The translations under genes and the position numbers were made by a program. Below, one piece after another: positions 31,837-43,072 of a stretch of 64,000 bases of DNA. Each line of letters begins with the position of its first letter. Positions within the stretch are counted from its first letter, which is position 1. The notes beneath the pieces are model-generated. The model was given only the letters and a program-made list of their open reading frames with translations, made no database searches and was not told where the DNA came from. Source of the DNA: Prunus persica (Eukaryota > Streptophyta > Magnoliopsida > Rosales > Rosaceae); NCBI RefSeq assembly GCF_000346465.2, contig NC_034011.1:15243489-15307488 (forward strand). Reading direction: 5' to 3'.

Positions 31837-32660
31837 CTCTGTAGGCTCCCATTTATTAAAGCTTCATGTCATGTATAGCTCTTCCAATTTACTTAATGTG
31901 GATACTATGAGGAATTTCCTTTAGATAAAAAAAATCCGTGGTATCTAACAACCTTAATTGTCGAAGATCTGCAACTTCTCTCGTTAACACTTTGATGTCG
32001 GTACGTGCAAAACTGAGGATCTCAAGATTCTCGAATTTCCCAATAGTAGATACGTCTCCCAATGTACAATCATCTAGAGACAACGTCCGAAGGTATCTTA
32101 GCACTCTAATTGATGTTGACAGTTCCGAAAAACTTGTATGTATGAAAGATAAAACCATGAGCTTCATCCCTTTCAACATGCTTTGCAGGGCAAATTCTGA
32201 AATGTCGCTATTTTCTAGTTGTAGAAGTTCAAGTTTTTGATACTCCAAACCATCTTTCAAAATGCGGTCGTCAATATGAACAGCATTCAGTGAAACTGCA
32301 GTGTACTGTTTGCATATAGGTTTTATTTGCCAAGTTCTATATTCAGCTTGACCTTGTACCATAAAAACATCCACATCTTGGGCAGCAATTGATATGGCAA
32401 TAACGCTACGAACTATGCCATGCATTTTGGTACAACCTTCCTTGCTGCTATCTAGCAGCAAAAACCTCCTTTTTAGTTTGACAACCAAAGAATGTACTCG
32501 CATCTTGCTGCCTCCACTGAATCAAACGTATCAGAAATTATTCCATGGCCCCACGCATATCTAACCAAATAATAGATTGGAATATCGTAAAATAAACAGC
32601 ATAGTAAAAAGCATGACTTGAGTTCATCGTTCTCCAATCTTTCATATCAGAATTTTATAC
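31837..32660 (-). pseudogene. CNL resistance pseudogene, 5' piece
   Basis: The minus strand reads LENDELKSCFLLCCLF, YLVRYAWGHGIISDTFDSVE, then VKLKRRFLLLDSSKEGCTKM with HG in the MHD position, and an LRR start (KLELLQLENSDISE, LRYLRTLSLDDCTLGDVS, RQLRLLDTTDFFYLKEIP, SKLEELYM). These are the end of NB-ARC and the first LRRs of a CC-NBS-LRR intracellular immune receptor. The PED residues after CLF are missing and MHD has become MHG. Frame changes occur near 32510 and 31900. The coiled coil, P-loop and most of NB-ARC are absent. Confidence 0.85.
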
Positions 32661-32905
32661 TAAACTAATACGCTTGGGATGAATTTCATCAAGGAAACCA
32701 TTTAGAAAACTTGAAGTTTCATTTGAACATCAACATAGAAAATAAAATCATAGCAATGGAAGCTTAAGCATAAATCTATGAGTTCAAAAGATAGAACTTT
32801 ACCCAAGTGTCTTTTAAGCCAAGTGATTTATGTGCAAGAAATTCCTAGAACATATTTGTTGTGAATTTAAGACAACATGAAAAATGGAGATTATAAATAT
32901 TAGTC
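32661..32905. other. Decayed CNL upstream flank
   Basis: AT-rich sequence with no readable NB-ARC motifs. It may be an intron or degraded exon of the CNL gene before the CACTA end. Confidence 0.3.
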
Positions 32906-33297
32906 CACTACTACAAAAATGGAAAAAGACAAGTATAAAACAACGATGGAATAAATAAATACCGTCTTTGTGTTTAGAAAGACAACGGTAATAGAAAACC
33001 GTTGTGGATAAGTAACTTCAACACCTCAAAAATCGAGACCCGCTTGGATATTTTTAAAACATGATGCCTCAAACTTACAAAGCGCCGTCTTTATTAAACA
33101 TGTTTTCTCCAAACGTACACTCTTAAGCCCAGAAACAATGACAGTAGGTATAAAGCTATCGACGTAGAAAGAAAAGACGACGTTTTGCCTAAACTGCCGC
33201 CGTGTTAACCAGTAGTTAACCACGACAAACTCTTCTAAATTAGCATCATATAATTTTAAAGGAATCCACATCGGTAGTTACGTAATCAGTGCCGAAT
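32906..33297. mobile_element. Left end of a second CACTA element
   Basis: Starts CACTACTACAAAAATGG, a CACTA-type terminus, preceded by GTC as a possible 3-base duplication. Within it, CGTCGT/ACGACG-type motifs and a block 'atcatataatttt(a)aaggaatccacatcg' match 36345-36372 in the same orientation. It is therefore the left part of the element whose right part lies at 36131-38470. Confidence 0.6.
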
Positions 33298-33579
33298 TAA
33301 TGTCATATACTATGGCACCCCGACCCAATTTCAACTATTGATTTAAATTATTTTATTTAATTAATTGTGAAATTACAATTTTGAACTCGGGGTAGGGTTA
33401 TTTTGGTCACTTTTTAATTCAATAGAATTTTGGGAAATTGAATAACACCTTTGCGTAGAACGCGTCGATACAAGTTCGTAGACATGTAGTAGGCTCAAAT
33501 TGGAGTTTTAATGAAGAAATTACGATCAATGGAAATGTAATGGCACAACCGTAAATATTTTGAAGTTGGATTTTAAAAT

Positions 33580-33619
<40 letters not shown>

Positions 33620-36130
33620 CCTCCCTCCCCGACCTCACCTCTCTCTCTTGCTCGATAACCATAGCCGGCCACACTTTAGCAGGCAGTTTCTTCCTCCGGC
33701 CCCTATAAGGGATTGGTCCCAAATGAACTGGCCCGCCACCCTCTCTCCGTCCAGCCCCATCAATGCCGCAGCTAGATGCTCCGGGGCTGGCAAAAACGCT
33801 AAAACATGCCAGTTTTTACTCGAACTTTCCGGCGTCGTTTTCAAAAATTCCAGCCACCATTTTTGTCGATCCAAGTATGCTTTCTCATCCTTTCAATGTC
33901 ATCTAGCTGATGGTTGGGTTGATTAGGATCGATTTTAAAGTTTTGAAACTCAATTTAGAACCTAAGTTTTGGCCGGTTTTTGGCAAGCTCCGGCCACTTT
34001 TTGGTCGTGGCCCAAGAACAAAAGTTGCTCCACCAGTTTTCCTGATCACTTAGGTACAGGTATTGATGGCTGTTTTGAGAATTTTTCGATCGCCGAAATT
34101 TTCTCAAGCCACCCACTCGCTGCCGACGTGTCTGGCAGTGCATGGGCCATGGTTGGGTGGTCCATTTGGTTCTAAAATGTTCCCCATGTCATCTCGAGTA
34201 TGACGGTATGCTTATATTTGAATTTGGTTGTCGTTTGACGGTCAAAAAAATTTACGCATATTAGGCGTTATCCAAGTTCAATATGTTCGGACAGTTGGAT
34301 CGACTCCATTTCCAAATATGTTGATCTAGGTATATCTAGGATCGTGTAGGAATTCACAGAATGAGAATCGGAATCCCTGATGCTTCGATTCAATGATTCA
34401 AAAATAACATAAAACGGTGACTATCTGATCGTGCGATCGCGATCGATCTGTACCAAACTTGCCGAACGTGTTTGGTAAACTTTGTTGAACCTGTAGAAAC
34501 TTTCAGATTGGCAATCGGAGGTCGTGGCTCCCGCGGGCCTAGTTGACAAAGTTTGGGAAGTTTGACCACTCGGTTGACTGAGCATTTCCCGAGGTTATTT
34601 CACCAATCGAAACGCGTAGTTGGACCTTAGAAACTACCCCTTCGTCGTACACACACATTGAATCTCGGGAAAACTAGGAGTTTGTTTTGAAGTTCTCGTC
34701 TGAAGTATTTTAATTAATCTAGTCTTCTTATTCTTCAATAGGTACTCCAGTTCAGCGTACTCAGCCAGCGGGACCCTCTCAGGGTCAAGCACCTTTGGAT
34801 TATCTGTGAGTGGACTTTGTTTTTAAATAATAATCATTACTTTCCAATATGCAAAACTATGCATAATGGTTTATTTGATTATTGAGTTTATTATATATTC
34901 AAATGTGAAGTATAATATTGTTATGAAAGTATTGGAAGTATATTTGGATATTTGCATATTGTGATTATTCTGAATTGTTATATGCTATTTTTTAGAGTTA
35001 CTATCTATACTTGGATGTATGTTGGGTACATGGGATTGTTGGGAAGAGATTATGGAATGTGACTTGGGTGTGGTTTATGTCAGTTTGGAGTGCTATTAGC
35101 ACTACCCTATGTACCTTCCCGGTTTTGGAATACTTGGCTTGGATACTTGGAATTATGGAATACTTGGATATGTCGAAACTCGGGCACCCTTGATGGGGTG
35201 TTTCATAGACCCTTAGTGGGGTTAGTCTTCCCACGTAGGACTTGTCACAGGTGTACGAGTATTAAGGATTCTGCTATGCGTGCTAGTGAGCCCAGTCCCC
35301 CGATTAGATGGCTTGATCCCTAGCCACATGGTCAATTGAGGATTCTATCATGTGGTCTAGTCAAACAATCCCTTGGTTGGATTGTTTTCCCAGTACAAGT
35401 TTGGTAGTGGTCATACTTATATATATATACCCACACACACACATATACCTTCGTTCTTGTTTATCGATGAGGATCCTTCCTCGCTCACGGAGCCAATGGG
35501 CACGAGTTTTAGGTGAGTGGTTTGAGAAAAAGGGAAGGGTGTTGAGTGAGTTTGAGTAATAGTATACTATTATGAGATATGGTTCTTAACTTTGTTTTAA
35601 TGGACTATATATGAATATATCGGGTTTCAATTGCATGTTTTCTACATCGTTTTCCAAATGGTGGGGTTAGTGTGTTGTTTTTAACTATAATAAAACTTAG
35701 TTTTTGTTCACTCACAAGTTTTCTGTTTTGCACCCCCAGGCATAAGCTAGACTTGAACTGAGCGGTTATGGCGTGACTTGCACCGCTGAGTCCGGAACTT
35801 CTATAGGGCTACGTTTAATTGCTTTTATTTCCATCAAACTTTATTGCGTTTGTAAACTAAAATTCTGTAGAATTGCTCTATTATCACCCATGCTAGTGTT
35901 GGATGTAAGGCCGAAGGCCTATTATGTAAATTGCATGTTTCTACATTGTGCATGCAGTTGTTGGGATTATTTAATGTATTTGACAGGTTAAATTTTTTTT
36001 GGGAAAGTCTGTTTTCTAGGGAAGACTTTGATGAAATTTTGGTAGAAGTCTCGTTTAAATTTCACGATGTATGATGTCCTCATGTACTGTGGAGGTATTT
36101 ATAATATTATTATCGTATAGAGTTATAGCG
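33298..36130 (+). repeat. Long LTR-like insert in CACTA
   Basis: Begins near CTATGGCACCCCGACCC and is collinear with 8874-9826 for its first kilobase. It includes a (TC)n run at 33585-33615, then continues about 1.8 kb with no recognised domains. CACTA-type sequence flanks both sides. A single long LTR without an internal region suggests a solo LTR. I could not find the exact 3' end or a target duplication, so both limits are approximate. Confidence 0.45.
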
Positions 36131-37774
36131 AACCATGGCACTAGTAGTGTAGATAACGACGTCTAAATGTAAAAATATCCAGGTTGCTCTTTTACTGTTT
36201 TAAGACATGTTAAGTTAGTACACCACGATGGTCTGTATAAATAAACGATCGTGGTAAATGTAATTTACCACTTCATTATTGTAGAATATAGCGTCGGGTT
36301 GTTTGTACCTAACCACATTGGTTTCTTCACAATAAGCGTCGTATAATATTATAGGAATCAACGTCGTTAATTGAAAAATACCGTCGTCTCTATTTCCTTT
36401 ATACAACTGTCGTTCTGTAACCACCGTCGTTTGAAATTTGTATTGCTTTTTAAGTTTTATTTTATGGGGTTTGGTAGTCTACGAAGGTAGATGAATAAAA
36501 TGACAAGTATGAAGTAAAAACACGACGGTTTAGATCTAGATCTTCAGAGAGGTAGAGAGAGCCAAGGGGCTATGCGACTTGAGTTAGAGTTGGAACTCTA
36601 ATAGAAAAGTAAAAGTGAAGACCGACTGAACAGCCCCAATTTATCTTTACATCCAGATGGGTCCCAGGAAAAGAAAAGCCCATCTAATAATTTTAATTTG
36701 TAAAACCTCGGTGTTTTTTGCTTACGCAGTAATAAAGTGTTACAAAGTCGCTAGGAATCTAATTACCGTCGTCTAAATGATATACCATGTCGCAATTTTA
36801 CTACTACATGACGTATTAAGTAAGTACACCACTAGTTTGTGCACATAAACGTCGTTATCGTAGAATATAGCATCGGGGTTGTTCCAACTAACCGGGCGGT
36901 TTATTCATAATAAGCGACGCATTCACTTAAAATACCACATCCGCAAAAATACACTTTTGTCGTGTAAAATTGTAAATAACCATAGTGGTTTATTCATAAT
37001 CAGCGTTGTATTGACTTAATATACCATGGCGGTTTCAGAATACTAAAAGTCGTTTGACATTACTATCAACCACATCAGTTTCTACATGCATCGCTTCGTA
37101 TTAACTTCCATACTAGGGCCGTTTTTATCAAAACCATCGTGTTATGAAACTTTGCATTTCGATATTAACTTTTGCATCACTCGGCCTAAAATTTTACGTT
37201 TTTTGCACCCGATAAATATTTCACTCTCCTTTTCCTTTTTCTTTTTTTTTTTTTTGTGGTCAAAATCATTTCTAAGGTTGATACCATGAAAGAAAGTGTT
37301 TGAAAACAAGACTCCATTTTCAAAATAATGGAGTCTTTCATTGTTTTAAATGATATCAGCAGTCTCTCACTCTCACCTTGGTTTAATTTGTATTTTACTC
37401 TTAATAAGACAACGGTTTTTTCTTGTTTACGTCATTTTAATTATCACACCACGACGGTAATTAACTACGGTCGTGGTGTGATAATTAAAATGACGTACAA
37501 AAGAAAAATCGTCGTCTTATTAAGAATAAAATACAGAAAAAACAATCTTGAGAATGAGAGACAGTTTTTCTTGTGTTTACTCTTAATAAGATGCCAGTTT
37601 TTTTCTTGTTTACGTCGTTTTAATAATCACACCAAGACGGTAATTAACTACCGCGTGCTAAAGAAAATAGTACGACGGTAGTTATTATCTACCAACGTGT
37701 GAAATGTAATATTACGTTGTTTTTTTCAAATAACCGTCTTTTTTTTCACTTACATATTATATTTCTCTCTAAAC
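36131..37774. mobile_element. CACTA internal/subterminal repeats
   Basis: Dense 'acgacggt / accgtcgt' motifs on both strands. A block at about 36160-36400 is repeated directly at about 36765-36970 (shared phrases include 'cgtcgtctaaatg' and 'gtagaatatagc(g/a)tcgg'). No coding sequence until 37775. Confidence 0.6.
37391..37533. repeat. Near-perfect hairpin, 65-base arms
   Basis: The left arm 37391-37455 and right arm 37470-37533 are complementary with only a few mismatches, around a 14-base loop. A third, direct copy of the left arm occurs at about 37575-37645. It lies in the repeat region of the CACTA element. Confidence 0.85.
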
Positions 37775-38470
37775 ATGGTTTCTAAATCTCGAAGTAAGGA
37801 GGCTCAAGTTTCAATAGCTCAAAGTGAGGAGCTTGCAATTTCGAAGGCTCAAATTAATGAAGACAAAGTAGCTCAAAGCAAGTCCTCGAAGAACATGCGA
37901 TTTGCTTCATCTACCGAGAAAGAACCAAATAGCTCAACGACATTTGATGAGGAGCCAAAGTCAACTCGTGGTATTGACACAATGAGCCTTGTTGTGAAGA
38001 GAAAAATTCGAAAGATTAAACCTATAGTTGAATACAATAAAAGAGGCAGACCACATGGCAAGGCATCTGTTGAGATGAAATCATATATTGGGCAAGAAAT
38101 GGACTGCATTGCCCAAGGATATAAAGGAGCAAATTTGGGAAGTTGTTCAGATGGCTTATGTGGTTGGGCAAGGGGGCAAGAAGTTAGTGTTATCGTCTGC
38201 CACAAAAAAATGGAAGGATTTCAAGTCTACCTTAACGAGGCAGTTTGTTCTTCCATTCACAAATGACAAGGAGAAGTTAAAAGAATCCCCTCAACTATAT
38301 AAACTCATAGAGAGACTGGATTGGGATGCCTTTGTAGCTTCAAGGTTATCACCAAAATTTGTGGCTGTGCATATTGTGCATACTGAACAATCACAGAGAA
38401 AGGAGAAATGCGAGTACGATGATAGGTTGTCTCGAAAAGGGTATGTTAGTTTGGAGGACCAATTGTGCTG
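37775..38470 (+). pseudogene. CACTA second ORF, Ptta/En/Spm (TNPA-like)
   Basis: Starts at 37775 (MVSKSRSKEAQVS) with an acidic and serine-rich N-terminus, then KRKIRKIKPIVEYNKRGRPH and GKASVEMKSYIG. After a frameshift near 38090 it continues WTALPKDIKEQIWEVVQMAY, ATKKWKDFKSTLTRQFV and WDAFVASRLSPKF to 38471. This matches the plant transposase family (Ptta/En/Spm, Transposase_24) that partners TNP2 in CACTA elements and binds subterminal repeats. The C-terminus is lost where Tat sequence begins at about 38471. Confidence 0.75.
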
Positions 38471-39089
38471 AAACGAAGGCTTTTCTAAGTACAAGGTCTC
38501 CAGGTTGGACTTATCTAACTTCGGCTATTTTGTTGTAGTATGATGCAACTAAGGTTGGAAAGCTGCAACTCGAACAATGGCCTTTTCTCTTTCTTCCTCT
38601 AGCAGGTCGAGGTTGGCCTTCATCTACTCACAATTCTAATCAATGCTGCCCACCTCAATGCTCATGGATGGAACAGTGATATGAGGAGAATGATTGCTTC
38701 AGTTGATCTTCTTTTGGTGGTGCAATAAGCCCATAAGCCCATAAGACCCCAAGAATTTCATTGACCTATTTTCCTTCAGTGCCTTCCAGTCCTTTCTTCA
38801 GGCAATCCAACACGATCATGTTAGATGCTTCTACTTGGCCATTGCCTTGCAAATATCTAGGAGTTGACAAGTGTTGCTTGATGTCATACTTTACAAAGAA
38901 TGCGGTGATTTGCCTACCAATGAACTGTGACCCATTATCAGTGACCAACGACTATGGGTAGCCGAACCGACAGATAATGTTCTTCTAGATATACAGAGTG
39001 ACTTGTTGTCAATGACGTACTCTATGGAGTCGTGTGTCATGGTAGGCCAAAAGTACCCAATGCTTAGAGATTTTTAAGCGAGTGACCTG
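38471..39089 (-). pseudogene. Old Tat integrase remnant, left part
   Basis: The minus strand reads VTDNGSQFIGRQITAFFVKY, HLSTPRYLQGNGQVEASN and LDCLKKGLEGTEGK. This is the integrase core, collinear with 24350-24570 of the complete Tat element, with further decayed C-terminal sequence to 38490. It ends at the duplication ACCTG where the 39090 element inserted. It resumes at 45626. Confidence 0.82.
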
Positions 39090-39438
39090 TGTGGGAACCA
39101 AATTAAACATGAACCCTAAGTCAAATAATTAGGCCAATCAATTTGGGAATTATTTAACCTAATTCGGAGTTACCTAACCTAATTGGGAGTTACCTAACCT
39201 AATTGGAAATTACCTAATTAAATTGGGGGTTACTTGATCCTCGCCTTAATTAGGAATTCAGTTAAATCCTAATCCCTAAATATACCAACCTCACCAACCA
39301 CACCAATCTCACCAACTACACCAACCACACCAACCTCTCCAAGGCCACTATAAATACTTGGTTACGCACAAGGATGAGATACGTCAGAACTATTGCTAAA
39401 ACCTCTATAGAGATCTTCCCTCACAGAGCCTAGCTACC

Positions 39439-39489
<51 letters not shown>

Positions 39490-39716
39490 ATAAGGCTCCG
39501 GCTGCCCGGTTTATATTATAAATATATCTCCGTACCCTATTAGCTATTGTTTTCTATACGATTCAATTGAACTAATTTAGGCATCGGAGGGCCTTTGGCC
39601 AACACCCCCCGAGTGTGGTCCTCTTATTTGTTCTATTTTGCAGGGAGAAAAAGGCGGCGAAGAAGAAATGGGAATCTTTCCAATCGAATATTCTCGTGGG
39701 GAAATTTGCTCCCACA
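39090..39716 (+). repeat. 5' LTR of the pol-less element
   Basis: 627 bases, TGTGGGAACC to GCTCCCACA, with a TATA box at 39349-39356 and a (CT)n run at about 39440-39483. It is longer than the 3' LTR mainly because of the CT run and one extra 'acctaattgggagtt' repeat. Confidence 0.93.
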
Positions 39717-39737
39717 AATTGGTGCTTTCATTGAGAG
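39717..39737 (+). promoter_or_regulatory. Primer-binding site
   Basis: AATTGGTGCTTTCATTGAGA follows the LTR directly, identical to the site at 29605-29625. Confidence 0.7.
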
Positions 39738-39799
39738 CACGAGTTATACTCAACGCATGCTCAAGGAATTCATGCATCCTATTTCCAATCAACTAAAGC

Positions 39800-41755
39800 C
39801 ATTCCAAGCACGATCCCGCGATCGACATGGTGGCGCCACCACCTCTCACACCGTGCCACCTACCAGACCTCCAGCTGAGACCACCACACCGGCCATCGCC
39901 GCCGAATATGGTGGAACCTCCCATCAAGGCGGGCTCGTTACCACCTCCGACTTAGGCCCCGGTCTTGGAGCAACTTCAAGCATTCCCTCCATTGCTTCCA
40001 CGCTCCACACACTTCTCTCCTCCCGATCCACGAAGTCAAGCAGACCTTAGTCTGAGAGTTGGCCAGCTAGCTCAGAGAATGGACGACCAAAGTAGTCTGA
40101 TGAGGCAGCTCCTCAACCAAATAAGCTTGGTTCAAAACCTTGGCATTGGACAACCGGGCGAAGAGAGAAGGATAGACGAACGCGATGGCAGGCAGCACGA
40201 AGGGTACTAAGCAGGTCAAGCAAGAGTAAGCAGACAAGGTGAGGGACAACAACATGATCGGCTTGCCGACATGTCGCAAGCATCCGTGAGCCACACTCAG
40301 AGCAGACGAAGTCACCTATCCAGGTTGAGCCTAAGGAACGACGTGCTCGAGAGGCCGAGCCCACAACCTGACATCCACGCCTGCCTGGGACCGCAAGGAA
40401 ATGTACATCAAAGGCTAGGTCCCTAGGGAGGTCAGCCGAACAACCATCGCAACGAGGATCATGAAGAAAGACGCTCAGCTATCCGCTCGCAGAGGAGCAT
40501 TCACAAAAGGCAAGGCCCCTAGAGAGGACAGCTGGATAACCCTCACAATGAGGATCATGAAGAAAGGCGCTTTGTTGCTCACCCACGAAGAGTCGACTCT
40601 CACCAACAAGCTACAGAGAATCCTTGACAAGCATAGTCCACCAATGCGCCACCTTGGCAGCGCAAGAGAGAAGGTCGACCCTCGGAGGACAATGAGGAAG
40701 TCAGTCAATATCGTGGAGGTCGCCAACGTAGCCGATTAGCAATGTGTGTAGAAGACGTCAAGAAGCTCGTGAATGACTGACTTCGAGACTTGAAGACCGA
40801 ATGAAACTTCGAGGATTCGCTACGTAAGGAGATGGACCAAGTGAACTCTACGCCTTTCACCCTCGATATCGAGCAGGCTGCTCACACGAAAAGATTCTCA
40901 ACGCCTTCAGTCAAGAATTTCAAAGGATATTCCGATTTCGAGAGCCATCTAAAGCACTTCACAAGTATCATGATCTTCTACAAGTCTAACGACGCGCTGA
41001 TGTGCAAGGTGTTTGCAATGACCTTGCAAGGAGCAGCCCAAGACTGGTTCCACACCTTGCCATCTGGGTCGATCAGCAGCTTCAAGGAGCTAGCTTACGT
41101 CTTCACCAAAGAATAGACTTCTTACCGGATGATCAAGAAGAACCCTGACCACCTGTTCAACCTGCAAAAGAAGGACGATGAATCCATCCGAGATTACATC
41201 AAGAGGTTCAAAGTAGAAAGAGCAAACATCATTGGATGTGACGATCGAATTGCGTCATCGACCTTCAAGAGGGGCTTGCCAATTGAGTGTGAGCTGTATC
41301 GCGAGCTGACCCTCTCTCCCTGCCAAACACTAGTAGAACTCTTCGCGACAGCAGAGCGCTATTCACTTTGGGACGATGACTGGACCGCGGGAAAAAAAGC
41401 TACCAAGCAAGCCGATCAACCGGTTGAGCTGGCAAGCCAAAGAAACGACATGATAAAAGACAAGGATGGGGGCAAGTGCGAATTACAACCTCAGGGAGGT
41501 GCTCCAACAACTAAGAGCTACACCAAGTTCACTATTCTGATACAGCAGATCCTAGCCCAAGTAAAGAACATGCCTTGGTTGAAGAAACCATTGCCTTTGA
41601 AGGGAAACCCAGCCAAGAAGGATACCAGTAGATACTGTGAATTTCATGAAGGGCATTGTCATTACACAAATGATTGCTTCGCTTGGAAAAAGCACCTCGA
41701 AGAACTGGTCGAAAACGGCTATTGCACGGAATTCATCGCAAGGGGGGCTATCTAG
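39800..41755 (+). pseudogene. Gag of the pol-less element
   Basis: The N-terminal part (DLSLRVGQLAQRMDDQSSLM at about 40040-40110) is followed by a spacer and then the conserved gag domain at 40832-41370 (KEMDQVNSTPFTLDIEQA, FHTLPSGSISSFKELAYVF, IKRFKVERANIIGCDDRIA). A zinc-knuckle-like region CEFHEGHCHYTNDC follows at about 41635. Only a handful of stops interrupt it (for example TAG after FTKE at 41114 and TGA at 40801). The usual start MNTRGK is missing or altered. The stop is at 41753-41755. The domain packages element RNA in relatives. Confidence 0.82.
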
Positions 41756-42195
41756 CAAATCAAAGATCGTGACGCAACTGCCAATGAACCTCCACAAAAA
41801 AATTCATACGGATCAACACGATCTTAGCCGACTTTAAGAGCCCGAGCTGACCACCGAGGAGTAGATGAGAAAGATCATGCAAGCGACAAGCGCAGGTCTC
41901 CCAAGCTATCACCTGCTACCCAGTCATGGAAGACGATCTCGACATTATCTTTTAAGGGAAGGAAGTTCCAAGACAACGAAATGCTCATCACCTCTGAAGG
42001 TACTATCCACGAAGCTCCTCGCCTATCAGCTCAGCTCCAAGCAAGTGGCCAGGCCTCCCTCACCTCCGTTGAAGACAAGTTACTTTTGATGTTACCCATG
42101 CAACTCATCTTTTTTGTTCAATGAAGCAATATAGTCACGTAGACATCAATAAATGTTCAACCTTTTCTTTCCAATGGAGTGTTCACAAATGCAAT
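41756..42195 (+). other. Decayed gag-protease border
   Basis: Weak similarity to the protease side of the Tat family (SFKGRKFQDNEML, SEGTIHEAPRLSAQL), then an AT-rich stretch. Nothing coding is supported after about 42100. Confidence 0.45.
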
Positions 42196-42832
42196 CGACA
42201 CGTTTCTGGACGTAGGCCAAACGGGCCACACTCATCGACACGTCTCCGGATGTACGCCAAATGGGCCACACACATCGACACGTCTCCGGACGTAGGCCAA
42301 ACGGGCCCTTCTCATCTACACGTCTCTGGATGTAGGCCAAATGGGCCGCTCTCATCGTCACGTCTCCAGACGTAGGCTAAATGGGCCGCGCTCATCGACA
42401 CATCTCCGGACGTAGGCCAAACGGGCCACACACAACGACACGTCTCCAGATGTAGGCTAAACAGGCCACACACATCGACACGTCTCCGGACGTAGGCTAA
42501 ACGGGCCACTTCATCGACACGTCTCCGGACGTAGGCTAAACGAGCCACTCTCATTGACACGTCTCCAGACGTAGGCTAAACGAGCCACTCTCATCGACAC
42601 GTCTCCAGATGTACGCCGAAGGGGCCACACACATCGACACGTCTCTGAACATAGGCCAAATGGGTCATTCTCATCGACACGTCTCCGGACTTGGCCCAAA
42701 CGGGTCACAGTCATCGAACATGTCTCTGAACGTTAGCTAAACGGGCCACTCTCGTCGACACGTTTTCAGACGTAGATCAAACGAGTCACACTGATCGACA
42801 CGTCATAGGACGTAGGCCGGACATGCCACAAC
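42196..42832. repeat. Tandem array, 40-bp unit, about 16 copies
   Basis: The unit reads cgacacgtctccggacgtag then gccaaacgggccacactcat. Sixteen head-to-tail copies with scattered substitutions and almost no length change (period 40, one copy 39). It is located between gag and the antisense gene, the place occupied by pol in complete relatives. Confidence 0.93.
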
Positions 42833-43072
42833 CCAGAAACGCTCAAGTAGTTCACCAGACACTATCACTATGCGAATTGAAGTTAGAAAAAGCAATTGAA
42901 ATTTCCATAGCAAGGTGACCAACCGGCTGAGTTCAACAAGAAGATGGTGAAACAGGACCAAATATTTTAAACAAGAAAGTGGACTACAAAAGCTGGAAAG
43001 AAATAAAGAAGTCTTCATATACTCTGAGACGCCGACAAGAAACCCATGATATACAGCATCTTCAGCATCCGC

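Noticed and set aside
33298..36130. A host gene with introns (exon-like piece at about 34740-34810)
   Set aside because: The piece is short, and the first kilobase of this segment repeats at 8874-9826, which fits an LTR better. I saw no extended protein similarity.
42146..42714. Minus-strand frames with repeated SGDVSMRVARLAYV peptides
   Set aside because: Translation of the 40-bp array; no continuous frame and no supporting gene.
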